NCBI GenBank assembly: GCA_017552495.1
Contig: JAFZPW010000164.1
Span: forward strand, 1-10,639
DNA from: Clostridia bacterium
GTDB lineage: Bacteria > Bacillota > Clostridia > Oscillospirales > Butyricicoccaceae
DNA length: 10,639 nucleotides
Reading direction: 5' to 3'
Program-made: the position numbers and the translations under genes
Notes under the pieces: model-generated
What the model was told of the DNA's origin: nothing
The model's input: the letters and a program-made list of their open reading frames with translations, nothing else
Databases searched by the model: none
In this document: in pieces, positions 5,966 to 10,639 of the stretch
Numbering within the stretch: position 1 is the first letter of the stretch
Layout: every line of letters begins with the position of its first letter

Positions 5966-6220
5966 TCAGTCTGCAGTGTAGGGCAGCAGCGCGATGTGAC
6001 GGGCACGCTTGATGGCCGTGGTCAACTGGCGCTGATGCATGGCGCAGGTACCGGTCATACGGCGGGGCAGGATCTTGCCGCGGTCGGAAGTATACTTCCG
6101 CAGCTTGGCGGTGTCCTTGAAATCGATGCACTCGACCTTATCCACGCAGAACTGGCAAACCTTGCGGCGGCGGCGATTGTCGCGGGCCGGACGCTCGGGC
6201 CTGGTGTTCTCTTTTTCCAT
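5966..6220 (-). CDS. rpsR: 30S ribosomal protein S18, zinc-binding type
   Basis: An 84-residue S18, a protein of the 30S platform that pairs with S6. Family marks are KVCQFC, IDFKDTAKLRKY, GKILPRRMTGTCAMHQRQL and the C-terminal AIKRARHIALLPYT. Four cysteines (C22, C25, C31, C59) and H62 stand where zinc-free S18 such as that of E. coli has other residues at all but the first, so this is the Cys-rich (C+) form, which should bind zinc. The ATG at 6220 has GGAGG nearby upstream. It is the third gene of the S6-SSB-S18 operon, 24 bases after ssb, and is followed by the operon terminator. Confidence 0.98.
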   Translation of the reverse strand: MEKENTRPERPARDNRRRRKVCQFCVDKVECIDFKDTAKLRKYTSDRGKILPRRMTGTCAMHQRQLTTAIKRARHIALLPYTAD

Positions 6221-6244
6221 GAATCGTTCCTCCTTCTGAAAAGG

Positions 6245-6676
6245 TTAAAACGGGAGATCGTTGTCGTCGCCGGGCAGCGCGGCAAACTCGTTGCCGCCCA
6301 GGTCGGCGCCCATGGGATCGAAGCCGCCCCCGTTGTCGTGACGGGGCTGGCTGTCGCGCTTGGGCTCAGCAAAAAAGACCTCGCTGGCCACGACCTCCAC
6401 CGACTTGCGCTTCTGACCGTTTTTGTCCTCCCAGGTTCGGGTCTGAATTTGACCCTCCACGGCCACAAGCTGGCCCTTGACGAAATAGCGGCTGACAAAC
6501 TCGGCGGTATTTCTCCAGGCGACCACATCAATAAAGTCGGTCTGGGGCTGTTCGCCGGAGCGGGTATAGCTGCGGTTGACGGCAAGGGTGAATGACGTGA
6601 CGGAAGTTCCGTTCTGTGTCTTACGAAGCTCGGGATCGGCAGTCAGCCTGCCCATAAGAATGGCCTTGTTCAGCAT
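6245..6676 (-). CDS. ssb: Single-stranded DNA-binding protein
   Basis: A 143-residue SSB that coats single-stranded DNA in replication and repair and recruits partners through its C-terminal tip. The OB fold spans about residues 1-105 (MLNKAILMGRLTADPELR, SFTLAVNRSY, FIDVVAWRNTAEFVSRY, GQLVAVEGQIQTRTWED). A short Gly/Asp-rich linker and the acidic tip DDNDLPF follow. The linker is short but the length is within the usual range for Firmicutes SSB. The start ATG at 6676 follows AGGGAGG by seven bases. Its place between rpsF and rpsR is the classical arrangement, with a 15-base gap after rpsF. Confidence 0.98.
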   Translation of the reverse strand: MLNKAILMGRLTADPELRKTQNGTSVTSFTLAVNRSYTRSGEQPQTDFIDVVAWRNTAEFVSRYFVKGQLVAVEGQIQTRTWEDKNGQKRKSVEVVASEVFFAEPKRDSQPRHDNGGGFDPMGADLGGNEFAALPGDDNDLPF

Positions 6677-6691
6677 TCTGATTCCTCCCTC

Positions 6692-6985
6692 TTATTCCTT
6701 CGCGACGATAATAGAGCGGATGATGCCGTCGGTGATCTTGTAGATACGATCGAGTTCGGCGGGGAAATCCGGCTTGCTGTCGAACTCCACCAGGACGTAA
6801 TAGCCCTCGGGCATATCGTCGATGGGATAGGCCATGCGACGCTTGCCCCACTGATCGATCTTGGTGATCTCACCGTTCTCGGCGATCAGGTTGGTAAACT
6901 TCTCCACCACGGCATTGATATTCTCTTCAGACAGCGTGGCGTTGACGATAAAAATCGTCTCGTACTTACCGTTGATTTTCGGCAT
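6692..6985 (-). CDS. rpsF: 30S ribosomal protein S6
   Basis: A 97-residue S6, which binds the central domain of 16S rRNA as a heterodimer with S18. Recognisable segments are KYETIFIVNATLSEE at the N terminus, KIDQWGKRRMAYPID in the middle (the Trp-Gly-Lys-Arg-Arg-Met-Ala-Tyr core is nearly invariant), EGYYVLVEF, and DRIYKITDGIIRSIIV near the end. The ATG at 6985 has a strong ribosome site, GGAGGTG. It is the first gene of the operon, with a promoter at 7048-7076 and a leader of about 55 bases. Confidence 0.98.
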   Translation of the reverse strand: MPKINGKYETIFIVNATLSEENINAVVEKFTNLIAENGEITKIDQWGKRRMAYPIDDMPEGYYVLVEFDSKPDFPAELDRIYKITDGIIRSIIVAKE

Positions 6986-7047
6986 GATTCTTGCACCTCC
7001 TTCTGGACAAATGGCCTGCGCATAACGCAGACAAGGATAACATAGTT

Positions 7048-7076
7048 ATGATACACATCCTTCTTTCAAAAGTCAA
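7048..7076 (-). promoter_or_regulatory. Sigma-A promoter of rpsF-ssb-rpsR
   Basis: TTGACT (7071-7076), a 17-base spacer and TATCAT (7048-7053) on the minus strand. A short inverted repeat ATAAC-ATA-GTTAT (7037-7049) overlaps the transcription start side. The leader contains a small hairpin CTGCG-TTATG-CGCAG (about 7016-7030); I could not match it to the known S6:S18-binding leader motif. Confidence 0.75.
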
Positions 7077-7090
7077 GTAAAATTTTTCGG

Positions 7091-7119
7091 TTGACGGCTG
7101 AAAATCCCTGTGTTATGAT
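7091..7119 (+). promoter_or_regulatory. Sigma-A promoter of the YczE-like gene
   Basis: TTGACG (7091-7096), a 17-base spacer and TATGAT (7114-7119). It stands back to back with the rpsF promoter; the two -35 boxes are only 14 bases apart. Confidence 0.8.
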
Positions 7120-7154
7120 GATATCCGATCAAAAAACGTTTCGGAGGCCTCCGC

Positions 7155-7892
7155 ATGAAAAAAATCGTCTTGAAATTCACCCGGCTGCTCATCGGCCTTT
7201 CCATCATGAGCTTCGGCTCGGCCATGGCGCTGGTTGCCGATCTGGGCATGGAGCCCTGGGACGTGTTGAACGACGGCATGGCGAAATTTTTGCAGGGGCG
7301 CATCGGCATCACGCTGCCCAACGGCGCCGATCTCATCACTTTCGGCCGCGCCAACATCACCATCGGTTTGATGATCCTGCTGATCGACGTTCTCTGCCGG
7401 GAAAAGGTGGGCTTCGGTACCTTTATCAACATTCTGATCTGCGGCAACATCGTGGACTTCTGCACCGGCGACATGATTCCCGGGCTGGCCCTTTTGCCCG
7501 ATTACCGCGGGCTTCCCTTAAGCGTCAGTCTGGTTCCCCGCCTGATCCTTTGTGTGCTGAGCCTGCTGCCCGCCGCCTTCGGCATGTACGTTTATATGTC
7601 GGCGCGGCTGGGCTCCGGCCCCCGGGACGGGCTGATGGTGGTTCTGACCCGCCGGCTGAAAAAATGGCCCGTGGGCGGCATCCGTGTGCTGTTGGAGGGC
7701 TGCGCTCTGCTTCTGGGCTGGATCCTTGGCGGCACCGTGGGCATCGGCACCATTCTTCTGGTTCTTCTTTCCGGCCCGGTGATGCAGGTGATTTTCAAAC
7801 TGGCCGGTTTCGACGTGCGCCAGCTTCGGCATGAAACCATCCCCGAAACCGTCGCCGCCGTGCGAAATGCGCTGGCAAGCAAAAACGCATAA
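7155..7892 (+). CDS. YczE/YitT-like integral membrane protein
   Basis: A 245-residue polytopic membrane protein with about five hydrophobic segments (near 8-28, 67-81, 88-102, 124-148 and 175-216). Family marks are LGMEPWDVLNDG (30-41), the (L)GxxPWD motif after the first helix, and LGSGPRDGLMV (152-162). These place it with the YczE/YyaS/YitT group, whose molecular role is not established; members are sometimes suggested to be transporters. The ATG at 7155 follows CGGAGG, which is part of a perfect palindrome with the seven bases before the start. It has its own promoter and is divergent from rpsF; the tRNA-Thr gene downstream has a separate promoter. No strong terminator is seen directly after the stop. 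Confidence 0.88.
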   Translation: MKKIVLKFTRLLIGLSIMSFGSAMALVADLGMEPWDVLNDGMAKFLQGRIGITLPNGADLITFGRANITIGLMILLIDVLCREKVGFGTFINILICGNIVDFCTGDMIPGLALLPDYRGLPLSVSLVPRLILCVLSLLPAAFGMYVYMSARLGSGPRDGLMVVLTRRLKKWPVGGIRVLLEGCALLLGWILGGTVGIGTILLVLLSGPVMQVIFKLAGFDVRQLRHETIPETVAAVRNALASKNA

Positions 7893-7900
7893 AATACCTC

Positions 7901-7929
7901 TTGATTTTTTTCAAAAAATCCGTTATGAT
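7901..7929 (+). promoter_or_regulatory. Promoter of tRNA-Thr
   Basis: TTGATT (7901-7906), a 17-base spacer and TATGAT (7924-7929). The spacer region is itself an AT inverted repeat, GATTTTTT-TC-AAAAAATC (7903-7920). The transcript should start near 7935, about 60 bases before the mature tRNA. Confidence 0.75.
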
Positions 7930-7933
7930 ATAT

Positions 7934-7956
7934 GGGCAGCCGAAAAGCGGCTGCCC
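7934..7956 (+). promoter_or_regulatory. GC-rich hairpin at the tRNA-Thr transcript 5' end
   Basis: GGGCAGCCG (7934-7942) pairs perfectly with CGGCTGCCC (7948-7956) across a 5-base loop, right at the predicted transcription start. It would cap the tRNA precursor leader. No T run follows, so it is unlikely to be a terminator for the upstream membrane protein gene. Confidence 0.5.
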
Positions 7957-7994
7957 GCAGAGCAGTTGATTGTTTCGGTTTGTATTTGCTTTTT

Positions 7995-8070
7995 GCTGGA
8001 ATAGCTCAGTCGGTAGAGCAGCTGATTCGTAATCAGCAGGTCGCGTGTTCAAGTCACGTTTCCAGCTCCA
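7995..8070 (+). tRNA. tRNA-Thr (anticodon CGT), CCA encoded
   Basis: The full cloverleaf can be drawn. The acceptor stem GCTGGAA/TTCCAGC spans 7995-8001 and 8060-8066, and the D stem is GCTC/GAGC. The anticodon stem is GCTGA/TCAGC with loop TTCGTAA, so the anticodon CGT is at 8028-8030. The T arm is GCGTG-TTCAAGT-CACGT with one G-U pair. The discriminator base is T (8067), followed by an encoded CCA. It reads ACG threonine codons and stands alone, with its own promoter and terminator. Confidence 0.97.
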
Positions 8071-8071
8071 T

Positions 8072-8107
8072 CCCCACGAAACCCTTCGGTTTCGTGGGGT
8101 CTTTTTT
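8072..8107 (+). terminator. Rho-independent terminator after tRNA-Thr
   Basis: A perfect 12-bp stem (8072-8083 CCCCACGAAACC and 8088-8099 GGTTTCGTGGGG) with a CTTC loop, followed by TCTTTTTT. It starts two bases after the CCA end. Confidence 0.95.
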
Positions 8108-8113
8108 CCGCAC

Positions 8114-8146
8114 AAAAAGCCTCCGCCAAAGGCGCGGAGGCTTTTT
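8114..8146 (-). terminator. Terminator of the carrier/M20 unit, likely bidirectional
   Basis: Arms AAAAAGCCTCCGC (8114-8126) and GCGGAGGCTTTTT (8134-8146) with a 7-base loop. On the minus strand the stem ends in GGCTTTTT just after the M20 stop codon at 8166. On the plus strand it would back up the tRNA terminator. Confidence 0.9.
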
Positions 8147-8165
8147 TCTGTTGTTATGATGTTGT

Positions 8166-9353
8166 TCAGCCGCCGATCCTGGCAAACTCTTCTTTTATGG
8201 CCTTGAGATGCGCGGGATTGGTCATCAGCTCAATGGCAGTGAGCACAAAGCCCTTGACATAGCGAAAGGAATTGTCAAAGGCGCTCTGGGAACGGGCCAT
8301 CTCGCAAAACTCGGCGGTGTGAGCATAATACTGCCCACCCGCACAAGGCCCCATCCAGCTTTGCAGTTGAATGGCGGGGCACTCATAACTTACGTCGCCC
8401 ACGTCGGACGATCCCATGTGCGGCTTGTCGCCCATCCGCTGGATGGTCACGCCGAACTTTTCCACCTGCCGACAAGCCAGTTCGTTGAGATACTGATTGC
8501 TGTTGGTGTCCTTAAAGTCCTCCTCGTCCCGGGAGATCTTGACGGTGGTGCCGGTACCCAGCGCCGCGCCCCGGGCGCAATCCTCCACCCGCTTGACCAC
8601 GGCGTCCAACTGCTGAGTTTTGCTGGAGCGAATATAAAACAGCGCGTTGGTATAGTCGGGAATGATGTTGGGCGCTTCGCCGCCGTTCTGGATTACGCCG
8701 TGGATGCGCACGTCGTCTTTTGTCTGCTGCCGCAGGGCGTTCACCAGATTGAAGAAATTAATCATGGCGTCCAGCGCGTTAAGTCCCTCTTCCGGCGCCG
8801 AAGCGGCATGGGAGGTCCTGCCGAAAAACTCGAACCGTCGTGCGCAGATGGCCATGGAATTCATGGAGCTTTCGTCCCGGTTGGCGGGATGCGCCATCAT
8901 AGCAACGTCCATCTCCCGGAAAGCGCCCTTGCGGGACATTTCCACCTTGGAGCCGGCAGTTTCTTCCGCCGGGGTGCCGATGACATAGATCTCGGCGCCG
9001 TATTCGTCGGCAAACTCCCGCATGGCGATGGCCGCAGCCAGTGACATCATGCAGATCAGATTATGGCCGCAGCCGTGCCCCAGTTTAGGCAGCGCGTCGT
9101 ATTCCGACAGCATGGCGATTTTCGGCCCCGGTTTTTTGCCTTTGTAAACGGCGCGGTACGCGGTGGGGATATCGCAATAGGTTTCTTCCACTGCAAACCC
9201 GTAATGCCGCAGCTTTTTCACCTGAAGGTCCTTGGCGAAAACCTCCTGATGTCCCAGTTCGGGATGCGCATGGATCGCGAGAGACATCTCGATCATCTCG
9301 TCCCGCAGAGAATCCACGAGACCGGATACGCGCTGCATGGTGTTTTGATCCAT
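8166..9353 (-). CDS. M20 family amidohydrolase/aminoacylase (M20D, AbgB/PM20D2-like)
   Basis: A 395-residue metallohydrolase of the M20D group, which removes an acyl or aminoacyl part from N-conjugated amino acids or dipeptides. Motifs are IHAHPELGHQE (28-37), LSEYDALPKLGHGCGHN (82-98, with the HGCGHN metal-binding block), GTPAEET with the catalytic Glu pair at 130-131, AHPAN with H155, a dimerisation-domain TSHAA (180-184) and QYYAHTAEF with the last metal His at 345. The intact active site argues for activity; the EYDALP/HGCGHN combination is typical of AbgB and PM20D2 relatives. The start ATG at 9353 follows AGGAGG by five bases; an upstream in-frame ATG at 9410 falls in the hairpin region and is rejected. 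It is downstream of a YfcC-type carrier on the same strand, suggesting import then hydrolysis of a peptide-like conjugate. Confidence 0.93.
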   Translation of the reverse strand: MDQNTMQRVSGLVDSLRDEMIEMSLAIHAHPELGHQEVFAKDLQVKKLRHYGFAVEETYCDIPTAYRAVYKGKKPGPKIAMLSEYDALPKLGHGCGHNLICMMSLAAAIAMREFADEYGAEIYVIGTPAEETAGSKVEMSRKGAFREMDVAMMAHPANRDESSMNSMAICARRFEFFGRTSHAASAPEEGLNALDAMINFFNLVNALRQQTKDDVRIHGVIQNGGEAPNIIPDYTNALFYIRSSKTQQLDAVVKRVEDCARGAALGTGTTVKISRDEEDFKDTNSNQYLNELACRQVEKFGVTIQRMGDKPHMGSSDVGDVSYECPAIQLQSWMGPCAGGQYYAHTAEFCEMARSQSAFDNSFRYVKGFVLTAIELMTNPAHLKAIKEEFARIGG

Positions 9354-9372
9354 AAATACCTCCTGAAAACGG

Positions 9373-9408
9373 GGATATGCTCCCGCAGAAGTGCGCGGGA
9401 GCATATCC
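9373..9408 (-). promoter_or_regulatory. Intercistronic hairpin between the carrier and M20 genes
   Basis: Perfect 14-bp arms GGATATGCTCCCGC (9373-9386) and GCGGGAGCATATCC (9395-9408) around an 8-base loop, filling most of the 72-base gap. On the minus strand it is followed by CCCGTTTTC, a weak T tract just before the M20 ribosome site. It could be a partial terminator, an mRNA end-protection element or a processing site. Confidence 0.7.
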
Positions 9409-9425
9409 AAAGCGTGAAAACCGGA

Positions 9426-10412
9426 TTAGAACGGGCCCAACTGGATCAATTGCGCCACGATGACGAACACCAGGCCGAGGCCGTACTGACTCAGCATGAT
9501 GGGCAGGAACCACTTGGCCCACTTTTCCCAGGGGATCTTTGCCAGAGCCAGAGAAGCCATCAAAACGCCGCTGGTGGGCGTAATGGCGTTGGAGATACCG
9601 TCGCCCAACTGGAAAGCAATAACCGCGGTCTGGCGCGTGACGCCCACCAGATCAGACAGCGGGGCAAGGATGGGCATGGTGACAGCAGCCTGGCCGGAGC
9701 CGGAGGGAATCAAATAGTTCATCAGACACTGGAAGATATACATGCCCACGGCGGACAGCCACGAGGGAAGCTGGGTCAGAACGCTGGCGGCGGCGTGGAG
9801 AATGGTGTCCAGAATATTTCCCTGCGTCAAAATCCACAGGATGCCGTTGGCAACGCCGATGACCAACGCACCGGAGCAGATGTTGGTCATGCCCTCGGCA
9901 AGCGACTGGCCAAAGCCGTTGAGCCCCATCTTGCTGACGATGGCCACCAGAATGGCCATACCAAGGAACAAAGCGCCGATCTCATAGAAATACCAGCCTT
10001 CTTTGATTACGCCCCAGACCAGCAGAATGATGGTGAGAATGAAAATTACCAGACAGATCTTTTCCCGAATGCCGAACTTTACATCCTTGACATCCATGTT
10101 GAGTTCTTCCCGTGTTTTGTCAAACTCGTGCATGGTGCTGAGCGTGGGGGTTTTCTTGACCTTGAGCGCATAGCGGCAAACCAGGAAGATGGTCACGCCC
10201 AGCATGACCGCCAGCATGATGATGCGATACCATGCGCCGCTGAAAGCGGGCAGCTCGGCGATACCCTGCGCCACGCCCACGTTAAAGGGATTCAGAATCG
10301 AGCAGGAAAAGCCCACCGCGGTAGAGCCGATGACGATGGCGGTGCCGGTGATCGAGTCGAATCCCACCTGCAGCGCCAGCGCCACCATGATGGGAATCAG
10401 GAGGACAATTGG
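9426..10412 (-). CDS. YfcC-type anaerobic carrier (C4-dicarboxylate carrier superfamily), 5' part missing
   Basis: The C-terminal ~329 codons of a polytopic carrier of the YfcC/DcuC-like group. Signature segments are LNPFNVGVAQGIAELPAFSG, MNYLIPSGSGQAAVTMPI, then LGDGISNAITPTSGVLMASL, with many hydrophobic helices between; proteins of this group usually have about 450-500 residues. Substrates are uncertain; some relatives are linked to dicarboxylates or peptides. The M20 amidohydrolase downstream suggests a peptide-like or acyl-amino acid substrate. Recognisable carrier sequence (PIVLLIPIM) continues upstream of the first in-frame ATG at 10388, so that ATG is internal. The frame then meets a TAA at 10422-10424 within AT-rich DNA. 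The gene is therefore broken by an insertion, a rearrangement or an assembly join. Confidence 0.85.
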   Translation of the reverse strand, partial: PIVLLIPIMVALALQVGFDSITGTAIVIGSTAVGFSCSILNPFNVGVAQGIAELPAFSGAWYRIIMLAVMLGVTIFLVCRYALKVKKTPTLSTMHEFDKTREELNMDVKDVKFGIREKICLVIFILTIILLVWGVIKEGWYFYEIGALFLGMAILVAIVSKMGLNGFGQSLAEGMTNICSGALVIGVANGILWILTQGNILDTILHAAASVLTQLPSWLSAVGMYIFQCLMNYLIPSGSGQAAVTMPILAPLSDLVGVTRQTAVIAFQLGDGISNAITPTSGVLMASLALAKIPWEKWAKWFLPIMLSQYGLGLVFVIVAQLIQLGPF

Positions 10413-10638
10413 GTTTCTTTGTTACTGATTTTTCAGCACAATCAACTAATGCATCATTGTCCATTAAATTAATTCCCACATATCCAGTTGTTGCTAATGT
10501 TAATAATTGTTTTGCTGATACAGCAAATTTACCTGCGACCGCACAAAGACAACTATAAATTGAGGGAAGACTTATTGCAGGTTTATTTGCTGCTTTAAGT
10601 GTTTCTATCCACCTAGTAAGATCATCTTTATCTGTCTC
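10411..10638 (-). CDS. AT-rich partial reading frame of unknown origin
   Basis: From the right edge one minus-strand frame is open through the whole AT-rich segment. It begins ETDKDDLTRWIETLKAANKP and continues with SIYSCLCAVAGKFAVSAKQ and TTGYVGINLMDNDALVDCAE. The other frames I checked on the plus strand are full of stops, and amino acid use is normal, so this is probably part of a real coding sequence. I do not recognise the family. GC content is about one third, against roughly 60 percent in the rest of the window. Past about 10410 the frame continues out of phase into the carrier gene and stops at 10282; that part is not native. Start and true end lie outside what can be seen here. Confidence 0.45.
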
Positions 10639-10639
10639 A

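Noticed and set aside
5035..6012. Plus-strand open frame of about 325 codons opposite the kinase gene
   Set aside because: It runs over two terminators and a promoter and has no domain; it is an antisense shadow.
6986..7047. S6:S18-binding autoregulatory leader in the rpsF 5' region
   Set aside because: A short hairpin exists, but I could not find the conserved CCG-containing bulge expected for that motif; a covariance search would decide.
7893..7933. Terminator of the YczE-like gene formed by GATTTTTT/AAAAAATC
   Set aside because: The stem is only A-T pairs, and the element fits better as part of the tRNA promoter spacer.
9063..10472. Plus-strand open frame of about 470 codons opposite the M20 and carrier genes
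   Set aside because: It crosses two real minus-strand genes and their gap, is His/Gln/Asp-rich and has no recognisable domain; it is an antisense shadow.
1..10639. CRISPR arrays, insertion sequences, prophage genes, replication origin
   Set aside because: I saw no regularly spaced direct repeats, transposase or integrase motifs, DnaA-box clusters or phage structural genes.

Overview
The window looks like chromosomal DNA from a GC-rich member of the Clostridia, most likely the Oscillospiraceae/Ruminococcaceae side. The reasons are strong AGGAGG-type ribosome sites, sigma-A-type promoters, GTG and TTG starts, a DUF5685 gene beside a J-domain gene, a YczE-like membrane protein and a cytidylate kinase-like gene. 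The last ~230 bases at the right end are different: they fall to about one third GC and carry an unrelated reading frame that cuts into a transporter gene.

Layout, left to right. A MATE-family efflux pump (minus, cut by the left edge) follows a CorC/HlyC-type CBS-domain membrane protein (minus); a terminator lies between them. Next is a tight three-gene minus-strand operon with its own consensus promoter. In transcription order it encodes a two-helix membrane protein with a zinc ribbon, a DUF5685 protein and a J-domain/TPR protein with a cysteine-rich tail. A gene-poor interval of about 460 bases (4736-5193) follows, then a cytidylate kinase-like P-loop kinase with its own promoter and terminator. 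Beyond it is the classical rpsF-ssb-rpsR operon (ribosomal protein S6, SSB, S18), again with a clear promoter and terminator.

From 7077 the plus strand is used. A YczE/YitT-like membrane protein is transcribed divergently from rpsF, followed by a single tRNA-Thr(CGT) with its own promoter and a strong terminator. Facing it on the minus strand is a two-gene metabolic unit: a YfcC-type anaerobic carrier, then an M20 family amidohydrolase. A perfect 14-bp intercistronic hairpin separates the two genes. Carrier plus peptidase suggests uptake and cleavage of an N-acyl or aminoacyl-conjugated substrate. The carrier's 5' part is missing because its frame breaks at about 10410 where the AT-rich DNA begins.

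The best candidate for an undescribed system is the zinc-ribbon / DUF5685 / J-protein operon. The DUF5685 protein carries two aspartate-rich motifs that resemble those of class I isoprenoid synthases. The J protein ends in a cysteine string. The operon's promoter and the promoter of the neighbouring corC-like gene share the 8-bp palindrome TCCCGGGA at the same place in the spacer. No CRISPR array, insertion sequence, phage gene or replication origin was recognised.
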